A stretch of DNA of 7,720 bases from Flavobacteriales bacterium (GTDB taxonomy: Bacteria > Bacteroidota > Bacteroidia > Flavobacteriales_D > Sanyastnellaceae), in assembly GCA_947457285.1 (NCBI GenBank), contig CANGVZ010000090.1, positions 1-7,720 on the forward strand, in the 5' to 3' direction. Under the pieces are notes generated by a model, which had not been told where the DNA came from, made no database searches, and saw only the letters and a program-made list of their open reading frames with translations. The position numbers and the translations under genes were made by a program. Positions within the stretch are counted from its first letter, which is position 1. Every line of letters starts with the position of its first letter. Of this stretch, positions 1-6,931 are shown in pieces.

Positions 1-3000
1 ACCTGTGTCTCGATCCAATTGGCAGAACGCTTTAAACCATCGAAGAAGAGCACTACTCCTAAGAGGAAGGTCATCATCCAAATTACCAAAATATTAGCGC
101 TGAGCGTCGTTATTTGTTTTCCAAAAAACTCTTTGCTCGGCGCGTAAAAGTGAGCCCCGAATAAACCTTTATCCTGAGGAGTGAGATAAGCCAGATTTTG
201 TTTCTGAACAAGCTCTTTGTTGTATTCCACAATCTTCTTTAAATCATTCTTATTGGTGACAAAGTCATCCAAACTCTCATTGAAATGCGCATCTTGCAAT
301 GCCAGATAAGACTCTCTTAATTCCGGAGAGGCAGTAAGCTCGTTGATCTTTTTCTCTCTTAGAGCATTGGCTTCATTATAAGCAAGAATATAGTATTGTT
401 CCAACTCCATCAAATCCGCTTCCATAGCGGCAAGTAGCGCGAGATTAACGCTTTCCACCGCAATCCTCGATACCTGCGAATTAAAGTTTACATTGTACTT
501 TTTCTCTTTTTCAAACTCGTTAAATAGAAGCTCAATATTGTATAAATACTGCTCTTTTTTTGCGGGGTCATTGATCCACTTTTCGGCCTCACTGACCTTT
601 GTAATCATTTCTTTTATCCAATAATCTTTTTTCCAACCGCAATATTTTCTTGTTTGATCAAACTCGAAGAACTGTTGATTGAATTCATTATTTCTAAATT
701 GATGTACCGCCATCGCTTCATAGGCCCAACGGGACGTCATCACATTGCCGATCATCGGTACACTGCTCTGGCTGGAAATAGCTGGAAATAACCGGTCGAA
801 TCGAACAATCACCCCGCTGAATAGAAGTTGGGGAATAATTAATATGGGGATAATGATGTAGATGACCTTTGCGCTATTGAAGGTTGCTGAAATATTCAAT
901 CCTAGTACGTTCGCAAAACAACTCGTACTGAAAAGCACCAGCCAAAAAGGAATCAACATGCCTTTCACTTCGAGAATCGAGTTACCAATCAATACAAAGG
1001 TCAAAGACTGAATGAGGCTGATGAAAAACATGATTCCAATCTTTGCAAAGAGATAACTGCCTTTGCTCAAGTGCAGATATTTTTCACGCTTTAGAATTTT
1101 CTGATCTTTAATGATCTCCTCTGCGCTCACAGTAAGCCCCAGGAATAAGGCCACTACTACCGAAATGAATAAATATTGGGGAAAATTCAAATTCTCTCTC
1201 AAAGAGTAAACTGAGATTCCACCCTTGAGTGTAGGATAATATTTTATAAATAAAGAAAGAACAAAAGCCAATACAGGAGCCTCGAGGAAGTTGATCAACA
1301 TGTACTGACGATTGGCAATTTTGCTCAGTACATCCCGAACCATGAAGACCTTGAATTGCTCAAATTTTCCTGGAAGGGAAAATGTACTGCTCGGCTTATC
1401 TTCAATAGGCGCGCTTGCATTAAGGTGATTACCAATAATTACATTGAAGAAATTATTCCATTCCTTAGGCGATATTTTTCTATGCTCTGTTTCATTGCCA
1501 TATTCATCTACCACTTTCGCTTCGATGATATTAAAGATTTGCTCAGGATTCACATTACCACAATGTGGACATTCGCTCTCTGAGAGATTCACCTGATTGA
1601 CCAGTCTCTTGAAGTAAATGATACTCTCTACAGGGTTTCCATAATAAATAGGATATCCGCCATTATCAAGAATAAACAATTTGTCAAACATCTTGAAGAT
1701 GTCGGAACTAGGCTGGTGAATCACTACAAAAATCAACTTTCCTCTCAAAGTCAGTTCCTTGAGAAGATCCATGATATTTTCACTATCGCGACTTGAAAGA
1801 CCGCTGGTGGGTTCATCTACAAACAGCACTGAAGGCTCACGAATCAACTCGAGTGCTATGTTCAATCTCTTTCTCTGACCACCTGATATCGTCTTTTCAA
1901 GTACACTGCCAACTTTTAAGTCTTTACATTCATAAAGTCCAATTGAATTCAATGTATGCAATACCAAGGTACGAAGCTCCTCGTCTGATTTATCTCTGAA
2001 GCAGAGGCGAGCATTATAATAGAGATTTTGGAAAACCGTAAGTTCCTCTATGAGCAAATCATCTTGCGCCACATATCCAAGCACACCAGATACTTGCTCG
2101 CGATCACGGTGAATATCAATACCATTAATCGTTACCTTTCCAAACGTCGGTGTGTAGTTTCCATTGAGTACATTGAGCAGTGTGCTCTTTCCTGCACCAC
2201 TTCCCCCCATGATTCCTACCAGATTACCACCTTCTTCATTGATATTGAATTGGTGCAAAGCCTGCTTATTGGAGTTTGGAAAGTAATAGCTGACGTTTTC
2301 TGCTCGATATATAATTCTGGACCCCTGCTCCAATTTCAAGAATTTGTGCAGAACATCAGAATAAAAAATCGGATTGATTTTACTACCACGCACATTTGAC
2401 CCTTGACTGAATACGTAGGTCCTCTTGGTAATAATGTTCTGGCTATTTAAAAAGAGAGAATCGCTTCCGAAGTAGCGCAAGAAAAATAAATTCTCCTCCT
2501 CCAGTCTCAAAAAAACCAAATGACCTTTTAGTCCATCGACACTGAGCACACGATCATTGCTATGGTCATGTCCCGCACTTTTTGCCACCAGAAACGCGCT
2601 ATCCGTAAATTCTTCTTCAGAATCAACAGATATAAGCGTTCTAATTAGCTGATAGGTTTCTTTGTCTATATTAAATGCCTCGGCTACCGTTTCAATAAAC
2701 TCCCACTCTTGATCACCTCTTTGACTAAAGTCGTTGATGAACTCGAGCAATCGAACCAACACGAAGAATTTTTCTTTTTGCGCGAGCTCTTCATTGATTT
2801 GATCACAGATGCGAAGCACCTTAACACTTGCAAGAGAGGTACGTTTTTCGGAGGACTTTCCCTGATGGAATTTTTCCGCAAAACTCTCGTATTCTTCGAG
2901 ATATTTATTGACCAACTCCTTGTTGAGTTGTTGACGCAAAAATACCGCTACGATTTCGCGGCCGCTGCTTTTATTGGCACCGGCAATGATTGCGAAAAGC

Positions 3001-3032
3001 TGCATTAAGGCACGTAGTATTCCTGCACTCAT
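1..3032 (-). CDS. Large ABCG-like ABC transporter, ATPase and permease fused; 3' end outside window
   Basis: An ABC transporter with ATPase and membrane domain in one chain. The frame is open from the ATG at 3032 to the left edge (1010 codons, no stop). Residues 1-165 are helical and resemble a TerB-like domain (inference). Residues 172-245 look beta-rich. The ATPase at about 255-480 has Walker A GGSGAGKST (276-284), Q-loop Q323, signature ISGGQ (382-386), Walker B VLFVDEPTSG (402-411) and H-loop H439. A linker carries CPHCG (488-492). Membrane spans are predicted near 578-596, 617-635, 659-683, 691-712 and 722-743. An extracytoplasmic insert of about 205 residues with coiled-coil character follows, then a last span near 978-999. 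The order (ATPase first, six spans, large loop between spans 5 and 6) is that of ABCG half-transporters. It is the third gene of a minus-strand operon, 39 bp after its neighbour. The substrate is unknown. The visible C-terminus is probably within a few residues of the true end. Confidence 0.93.
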   Translation of the reverse strand, partial: MSAGILRALMQLFAIIAGANKSSGREIVAVFLRQQLNKELVNKYLEEYESFAEKFHQGKSSEKRTSLASVKVLRICDQINEELAQKEKFFVLVRLLEFINDFSQRGDQEWEFIETVAEAFNIDKETYQLIRTLISVDSEEEFTDSAFLVAKSAGHDHSNDRVLSVDGLKGHLVFLRLEEENLFFLRYFGSDSLFLNSQNIITKRTYVFSQGSNVRGSKINPIFYSDVLHKFLKLEQGSRIIYRAENVSYYFPNSNKQALHQFNINEEGGNLVGIMGGSGAGKSTLLNVLNGNYTPTFGKVTINGIDIHRDREQVSGVLGYVAQDDLLIEELTVFQNLYYNARLCFRDKSDEELRTLVLHTLNSIGLYECKDLKVGSVLEKTISGGQRKRLNIALELIREPSVLFVDEPTSGLSSRDSENIMDLLKELTLRGKLIFVVIHQPSSDIFKMFDKLFILDNGGYPIYYGNPVESIIYFKRLVNQVNLSESECPHCGNVNPEQIFNIIEAKVVDEYGNETEHRKISPKEWNNFFNVIIGNHLNASAPIEDKPSSTFSLPGKFEQFKVFMVRDVLSKIANRQYMLINFLEAPVLAFVLSLFIKYYPTLKGGISVYSLRENLNFPQYLFISVVVALFLGLTVSAEEIIKDQKILKREKYLHLSKGSYLFAKIGIMFFISLIQSLTFVLIGNSILEVKGMLIPFWLVLFSTSCFANVLGLNISATFNSAKVIYIIIPILIIPQLLFSGVIVRFDRLFPAISSQSSVPMIGNVMTSRWAYEAMAVHQFRNNEFNQQFFEFDQTRKYCGWKKDYWIKEMITKVSEAEKWINDPAKKEQYLYNIELLFNEFEKEKKYNVNFNSQVSRIAVESVNLALLAAMEADLMELEQYYILAYNEANALREKKINELTASPELRESYLALQDAHFNESLDDFVTNKNDLKKIVEYNKELVQKQNLAYLTPQDKGLFGAHFYAPSKEFFGKQITTLSANILVIWMMTFLLGVVLFFDGLKRSANWIETQ

Positions 3033-3071
3033 CTTTTGGAGGAGTTAAAATGAAGTTTTATTTAGAAAAAA

Positions 3072-3482
3072 TTATTTCTTAAATCCGATGATAATCACCG
3101 CACAACCACTGGAGAGACGCGTTTGATCCAGATTTGCTTCTACCGAAACCACCATCGTGTTTTCGATCACAAAATCCCAGTACGGTGCATTGCTATATTC
3201 TTTATTCGTAAAAAGAAGATTCTTGTCCTGGTCATAGATTCGGAAAACCAAGTTGCCGTCAGATTCACCGCTGCATGCAGCAAAACGATAGGTGTTTCCA
3301 CCAAATAAAGTGGTTTTAAACTCTGCAACTTCCTGACCTGTCAGCAAAGCGCGATAAGCCTGTCCGTCTGAAATATATTTCTGTGAAATATGTTTTTCGC
3401 AGCTTCCGGCAAGACTATCACATTGTGAAAAGCCCGCTACAGAAATAATCGATAATATGAGGGTGAAGATTACTTTGTTCAT
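3072..3482 (-). CDS. Secreted 136-residue protein of unknown function with four cysteines
   Basis: A small exported protein that I cannot assign to a function. Residues 1-20 form a typical signal peptide (charged MNK, a hydrophobic core, then AGFSQ), with cleavage likely just before Cys21. Gln at -1 does not fit a lipobox, so lipidation is unlikely. The mature part of about 116 residues has Cys21, Cys28, Cys70 and Cys127, which could form two disulfides. Other visible patches are ISDGQAYRALL (37-47), FGGNTYRFAACSG (60-72), NAPYWDF (98-104) and SSGCAVIIIGFKK (124-136). The pattern suggests a compact beta-sandwich. From memory, similar proteins with the DGQ-YRALL, YWDF and SGCAV-IGF patches occur in other Bacteroidota; this was not checked. 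It starts 9 bp after the lipoprotein gene and ends 39 bp before the ABC gene, so co-transcription and a shared envelope role are likely. Confidence 0.88.
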   Translation of the reverse strand: MNKVIFTLILSIISVAGFSQCDSLAGSCEKHISQKYISDGQAYRALLTGQEVAEFKTTLFGGNTYRFAACSGESDGNLVFRIYDQDKNLLFTNKEYSNAPYWDFVIENTMVVSVEANLDQTRLSSGCAVIIIGFKK

Positions 3483-3491
3483 AACGAAATA

Positions 3492-4382
3492 TTATTGAAT
3501 GATGATACTACGAATGGCTTCTATTCGGTTGCTCACAGCTTCCAACTGCTTCAAGTCCATTTCTACAGTCGACTTACTAGTGATGTAGGTTGTCTTTTCT
3601 TTAGCATCTGTGATCGGTTTTGAATATGAATAGGTAACAGGAAAATCTGCATAGAGCGCATTCAATTCCTTCATCTGTTCTAACAATCCCTCCATTGCTG
3701 GGTCACCAAGATTCTTTAGCAGATTGGTAAGACTTGCGCAAGCATGTTTTTGCTCTGCAATTCGTCTTCTCACATCCTCATTGGTTTTGGCCGCTTCAGA
3801 TGCGAAATGTATTGACTCAACCCAGCCACCCAGCAGCACTAAGCCAGCCAAGTCGGTGCGCTTGTTATTTTTCAAATAGCGATCGGCAGAGTGAAAAAAC
3901 TGGCTACTCAATCTCAAAACGCTATCGCGATTGCTGATGTTGTTTGATAAGCGAGAAACGAGTTTGCCATCGATATGATCCAAAACCTCCAATTCTCCTG
4001 CAACCTTTCCAACGGCATCGAAATAGTCGTTGGCCAATTGACCTTTGTCAAAATTGGCGATATACGCCAAGTCGGCTCCATAAATACCAAGATTCATGGC
4101 CTTCTTTTGCTCGCTCAGATAATAATCCGCTTTTTTCAAATCATGCAATTGTTCCTCTCTAAAGGGGACGTTCGATTGCTTGACCAAAATGGCGAGTTGA
4201 TTGGGCGATGGGATAGAAATAATTTCACCATCAAGTTTCACCGTTCCAGAACCAGACACGCTATTGCCGTCGGTTGCATTGTTGGTGGAGTTGGTAGATG
4301 CAGGCTGTTCGCAACCAGTAGAAAAAACTACCAGACTGACAACCAAGAACATACTACCGATGAATGTCGGGCGGAGACTCAT
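3492..4382 (-). CDS. Envelope lipoprotein of unknown function, about 296 residues
   Basis: A lipoprotein, first gene of the minus-strand operon. The start at 4382 gives a compact lipoprotein signal: MSLRPTFIG, a hydrophobic run, then the lipobox STGC with the lipidated Cys at residue 24. The frame is open up to another ATG at 4445, but that would add 21 polar residues before the signal and would begin inside an inverted repeat, so 4382 is preferred. After Cys24 comes a flexible Ser/Thr/Asn/Gly-rich tether of about 20 residues. A largely helical domain follows, with patches IPSPNQLAILVKQSNVPF, NLGIYGADLAYI and LVLLGGWVESIHFASEAAK, and a helical C-terminus ending IRSIIIQ. No acidic stretch follows the Cys, so surface export is not indicated and a periplasm-facing location is my guess. 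I recall similar uncharacterised lipoproteins in Bacteroidota but cannot name a family. It is 9 bp from the next gene. Confidence 0.88.
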   Translation of the reverse strand: MSLRPTFIGSMFLVVSLVVFSTGCEQPASTNSTNNATDGNSVSGSGTVKLDGEIISIPSPNQLAILVKQSNVPFREEQLHDLKKADYYLSEQKKAMNLGIYGADLAYIANFDKGQLANDYFDAVGKVAGELEVLDHIDGKLVSRLSNNISNRDSVLRLSSQFFHSADRYLKNNKRTDLAGLVLLGGWVESIHFASEAAKTNEDVRRRIAEQKHACASLTNLLKNLGDPAMEGLLEQMKELNALYADFPVTYSYSKPITDAKEKTTYITSKSTVEMDLKQLEAVSNRIEAIRSIIIQ

Positions 4383-4420
4383 AGATATAGATCTTTTAAT
4401 GAACACTTTGGGTTTTGTAC

Positions 4421-4449
4421 GTGATGTATCTTTAAAAAGATACATTCAC
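4421..4449. promoter_or_regulatory. Inverted repeat in the divergent intergenic region, possible operator or 5' UTR hairpin
   Basis: GTGA-TGTATCTTT-AA-AAAGATACA-T-TCAC: thirteen base pairs in two arms around an AA centre, with a single unpaired T in the right arm. The inner nine pairs are perfect (4425-4444). It lies 39 bp upstream of the preferred lipoprotein start and about 15 bp upstream of the ffh promoter region. The long inner arms and two-base centre suit a dimeric DNA-binding protein. If the lipoprotein transcript starts further upstream, it would instead form a hairpin in the leader. It lacks the T-tract expected of a terminator. Confidence 0.55.
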
Positions 4450-4464
4450 TACACAAAGTAAAGG

Positions 4465-4492
4465 TTTTTCAGCCACTCCCCTATTACATTTG
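4465..4492 (+). promoter_or_regulatory. Bacteroidota-type promoter for ffh
   Basis: TACATTTG at 4485-4492 matches the TAnnTTTG -7 element recognised by the primary sigma factor of Bacteroidota exactly. A T-run (4465-4469) sits near where the -33 element is expected, but it is not a proper TTTG, so that half is weak. The implied start is around 4499, which leaves a short AT-rich leader of about 25 nt before the ffh ATG. An AAAGG at 4507-4511 is the only Shine-Dalgarno-like sequence there and is rather far from the start. ffh and purC are likely transcribed together from here. Confidence 0.5.
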
Positions 4493-4505
4493 CACCTCAG
4501 TTTAT

Positions 4506-4513
4506 CAAAGGTA
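4506..4513 (-). promoter_or_regulatory. Possible -7 element for the lipoprotein operon
   Basis: The minus strand reads TACCTTTG, an exact TAnnTTTG match facing the lipoprotein gene. No TTTG-like -33 element is found at the expected distance, which would fall inside the start of ffh. Use of this element would give a leader of about 115 nt containing the inverted repeat at 4421-4449. A second, imperfect candidate on the same strand (TTACTTTG, 4454-4461) would start transcription at the edge of that repeat. Neither is convincing alone. Confidence 0.25.
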
Positions 4514-4523
4514 CCTTATTCAT

Positions 4524-5861
4524 ATGTTTGAAAATTTAACCGAGAAATTTGACAGAGCCTTTAAAGTATTAAAAGGCGAAGGTCAAATCACCGAAATAAA
4601 CGTAGCGGAAACCCTGAAAGAAGTGCGCAGAGCGCTTTTGGACGCCGACGTTAGCTTCAAAACAGCCAAGGATTTCTCCGAACGCGTTAAAGAAAAAGCA
4701 CTGGGCCAGAATGTGTTGACGAGCGTGAGTCCAGGCCAATTGTTAGTAAAAATCACTCACGATGAGCTAAAAGAGCTCATGGGTGGTAGCGCCAGCGATA
4801 TCAATTATCAGGGAAATCCTGGTATCATTCTCATGAGCGGTCTTCAGGGTAGTGGTAAAACCACTTTCTCTGGTAAGCTCGCTAATTACCTCAAGACCAA
4901 AAAGGGAAAGAAGCCTCTACTCGTAGCTTGTGACATTTACAGGCCTGCGGCGATAGACCAGTTGCATGTAGTCGGAGAGTCGGTTGGTGTTGAAGTATTC
5001 AGCGACAGAGGTAATACGAATGCAGTGGACATCGCTAAAAAAGCGATCGCACACGCAAAGGAAAAAGGCTTCAATGTTGTCATCGTCGATACTGCAGGCC
5101 GATTGGCCATCGACGAGGAGATGATGACGGAGATTGAAAACGTTAAGAAGGCTATCGCTCCTTCTGAAACGCTCTTTGTGGTGGACGCGATGACTGGTCA
5201 AGATGCTGTTAATACTGCACGCACCTTCAATGAGCGACTCAACTTCGACGGAGTGGTGCTCACCAAACTCGATGGTGATACCCGCGGTGGTGCCGCTCTT
5301 TCTATCAAAAGCGAAGTAAGCAAACCAATCAAGTTTGTTGGTACGGGTGAAAAAATGGATGCGCTCGACGTATTCTACCCCGAACGTATGGCAAGCCGTA
5401 TCCTCGGTATGGGTGACGTGGTATCTCTTGTAGAAAAAGCACAAGAACAATACGACGAGGAACAGGCGAAGAAGCTCGAAAAGAAAATCAAGAAAAACCA
5501 GTTTGACTTCAACGACTTCCTGGATCAAATACAGCAAATCAAGAAAATGGGTTCTGTAAAAGACCTCATGGGAATGATCCCTGGAATGGGCAAAGCGTTG
5601 AAGGATGTAGAGGTAAGCGATGATGCTTTCAAACATATCGAAGCTATCATCCGCTCAATGACGCCTAAGGAAAGAACAAACCCTGGTGTATTAGATATGA
5701 GCCGCAAAAAGCGCATAGCAGCGGGAAGCGGGCGAAGTCTTGACGAGGTAAACAAATTGCTAAAGCAATTTGACCAAACAAAAGAAATGATGAAAATGCT
5801 CACCAATAAAAGTCAAATGATGAGCATGATGAAAAATATGCGCGGAATGCGCCCCAGATAA
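4524..5861 (+). CDS. ffh: Signal recognition particle GTPase Ffh (SRP54)
   Basis: Ffh binds the SRP RNA and the signal sequences of nascent membrane and secreted proteins, and delivers ribosomes to the receptor FtsY. At 445 residues it is full length for the bacterial family. The N domain covers about 1-95, with ALLDADV at 37-43. The GTPase G domain follows: GLQGSGKTT (P-loop, 106-114), DIYRPAAIDQL (137-147, the SRP insertion region), DTAGR (189-193), TKLDGDTRGG (247-256) and GTGE (273-276). The M domain from about 325 is methionine-rich and has GSVKDLMGMIPGM (343-355), the RNA-binding region around RIAAGSGRS (397-405) and a Met-rich tail ending MRGMRPR. All key residues are present. It is divergent from the lipoprotein operon and lies 6 bp before purC, so the two probably form one transcript. 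The start matches the family's usual N-terminus (MFENLTEKF). Confidence 0.98.
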   Translation: MFENLTEKFDRAFKVLKGEGQITEINVAETLKEVRRALLDADVSFKTAKDFSERVKEKALGQNVLTSVSPGQLLVKITHDELKELMGGSASDINYQGNPGIILMSGLQGSGKTTFSGKLANYLKTKKGKKPLLVACDIYRPAAIDQLHVVGESVGVEVFSDRGNTNAVDIAKKAIAHAKEKGFNVVIVDTAGRLAIDEEMMTEIENVKKAIAPSETLFVVDAMTGQDAVNTARTFNERLNFDGVVLTKLDGDTRGGAALSIKSEVSKPIKFVGTGEKMDALDVFYPERMASRILGMGDVVSLVEKAQEQYDEEQAKKLEKKIKKNQFDFNDFLDQIQQIKKMGSVKDLMGMIPGMGKALKDVEVSDDAFKHIEAIIRSMTPKERTNPGVLDMSRKKRIAAGSGRSLDEVNKLLKQFDQTKEMMKMLTNKSQMMSMMKNMRGMRPR

Positions 5862-5867
5862 AACGCT

Positions 5868-6797
5868 ATGGAAGCCATTTACACTACCGACTTTAATTTT
5901 CCAAATCAGAAATCTGTTTATCACGGCAAGGTGCGCGACGTTTATGCCATTGGTGAAGACACATTGGTAATGATTGCGACCGATCGCATCTCTGCATTCG
6001 ACGTTGTTTTGCCTCGAGCTATTCCGTTTAAGGGACAAGTGCTCAATCAAATCGCATCGTATATGCTGGATGCAACAAAGCACGTAGTGCCCAATTGGAA
6101 AGTGGCAAGTCCGGATCCAAACGTTACTATAGGCAAACGTTGTGAACCCTTCAAAGTGGAAATGGTAATCAGAGGTTATCTCACCGGTCATGCGTGGAGG
6201 ACATATAAAAGTGGGCTTCGAACACTATGTGGTGTCGCCTTACCGGAAGGATTGAAAGAGCACGACAAGCTTCCTTCGCCAATCATCACGCCTACAACCA
6301 AGGCATCCGAAGGGCATGATGAAGACATTAGTAAAGAAGATATCATCGCACAAGGTATTGTGAGCGCCGCTGATTACGCAGTGCTCGAAGATTACACCCA
6401 CAAGCTCTACACAGAAGGAACGAAAATCGCTGCCAAAAGAGGTCTCATTCTCGTTGACACAAAATATGAATTCGGTAAAATCAATGGTGAGATCGTATTG
6501 ATGGACGAAATCCACACTCCTGATTCATCAAGATATTTTTACGCCGAAGGCTATGAAGAGCGACAGGCAAAAGGCGAACAGCAACGTCAGTTGAGCAAAG
6601 AATTCGTTCGTGAATGGCTCATAGCAAATAATTTCATGGGCAAAGAAGGGCAACAAATCCCAGTAATGACCGATGAGTTCGTGCAGTCTGTAACAGAACG
6701 TTATATCGAACTCTACGAAACCGTAACAGGGCTCACCTTCCAAAAACAAGATTACAGCGACGCGATGTCAAGAATCGAACGCGCGATGGCTGGATAG
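5868..6797 (+). CDS. purC: Phosphoribosylaminoimidazole-succinocarboxamide synthase (SAICAR synthase)
   Basis: PurC condenses CAIR with aspartate using ATP to give SAICAR, a late step of de novo purine synthesis, in the cytoplasm. At 309 residues it is the longer form seen in yeast and many Bacteroidota rather than the roughly 240-residue E. coli type. Visible landmarks are the nucleotide-binding start YHGKVRDVYAIGED (18-31), ATDRISAFDVVLP (37-49), the substrate-binding VEMVIRGYLTGHAW (97-110), the family signature around SPIITPTTKASEGHDE (137-152), LILVDTKYEFG (193-203) and DEIHTPDSSRYF (213-224). No truncation or missing motif was seen. The ATG at 5868 is 6 bp after the ffh stop and gives the expected short N-terminus, so translation is likely coupled to ffh or fed by the same transcript. 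The two proteins share no pathway, so the pairing is probably only positional. Confidence 0.98.
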   Translation: MEAIYTTDFNFPNQKSVYHGKVRDVYAIGEDTLVMIATDRISAFDVVLPRAIPFKGQVLNQIASYMLDATKHVVPNWKVASPDPNVTIGKRCEPFKVEMVIRGYLTGHAWRTYKSGLRTLCGVALPEGLKEHDKLPSPIITPTTKASEGHDEDISKEDIIAQGIVSAADYAVLEDYTHKLYTEGTKIAAKRGLILVDTKYEFGKINGEIVLMDEIHTPDSSRYFYAEGYEERQAKGEQQRQLSKEFVREWLIANNFMGKEGQQIPVMTDEFVQSVTERYIELYETVTGLTFQKQDYSDAMSRIERAMAG

Positions 6798-6798
6798 A

Positions 6799-6851
6799 GA
6801 TTGGAAGATTGGAAGTCCCGATAGCTATCGGGAGGAAATTGGAGATTGGAA
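6799..6851. repeat. GATTGGAA short repeat cluster
   Basis: Two perfect tandem GATTGGAA units (6799-6814) begin immediately after the purC stop. After an 18-bp palindrome come two more ATTGGA-containing units (6837-6851). Near-identical short units of this kind recur in Bacteroidota intergenic regions as I remember them; this is not verified. No coding function is apparent. Confidence 0.75.
6816..6833. repeat. Perfect 18-bp palindrome between convergent genes
   Basis: TCCCGATAGCTATCGGGA is its own reverse complement. As RNA it would give a seven-pair stem with an AGCU loop from either strand, so it could slow or end transcription from purC and from the opposing pseudouridine synthase gene. 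No T-tract follows on either strand, so it is not a classical intrinsic terminator. Its position inside the GATTGGAA cluster suggests it is part of a dispersed intergenic repeat. Confidence 0.7.
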
Positions 6852-6867
6852 AGAAAGTTCATCCCCA

Positions 6868-6930
6868 TGTTCCTTGTTCCTAACCCCCTTGTTCCCTTGT
6901 TCCCTTGTTCCCAAAACACCCCCTTGTTCT
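6868..6930. repeat. CTTGTTCC tandem repeat array
   Basis: Five CTTGTTC units are visible. Three lie back to back with period 8 (6888, 6896, 6904), one lies upstream (6873) and one degenerate copy downstream (6923). An ATGTTCC half-copy sits at 6868. Short C-runs separate the outer units. The array ends 2 bp before the stop codon of the minus-strand gene. It resembles a slippage-prone microsatellite and has no evident coding or promoter content. Confidence 0.8.
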
Positions 6931-6931
6931 T

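Noticed and set aside
771..790. Tandem 10-bp duplication GCTGGAAATA
   Set aside because: It lies within the ABC permease region, the frame reads through into sequence that fits the domain, and two 10-base copies can arise by chance. There is no sign of a frameshift.
2028..2399. 123-codon open frame on the plus strand
   Set aside because: It is antisense to the ATPase domain of the ABC gene, whose frame carries all the ABC motifs.
3033..3071. GGAGGAG at 3038-3044 as a ribosome binding site
   Set aside because: It is on the plus strand, and the only plus-strand ATG downstream (3050) opens no gene. On the coding minus strand it reads CTCCTCC and is not a binding site for the ABC gene.
3411..3430. 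Cys21 of the 136-residue protein as a lipidated cysteine
   Set aside because: The residues before it are GFSQ. Gln at -1 does not fit a lipobox, so an ordinary signal peptidase I site is more likely.
4383..4445. Upstream ATG at 4445 as the lipoprotein start (317 residues)
   Set aside because: It would place 21 charged residues ahead of a complete lipoprotein signal and begins inside the inverted repeat. The start at 4382 gives a normal lipoprotein signal peptide.
4917..5636. 239-codon open frame on the minus strand
   Set aside because: It lies fully antisense to ffh. Its translation is rich in His, Phe and Cys with no domain or signal, as expected for a shadow of a conserved gene.
6816..6833. 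Palindrome as an intrinsic terminator
   Set aside because: No T-rich tract follows on either strand. It is recorded as a palindromic repeat instead.
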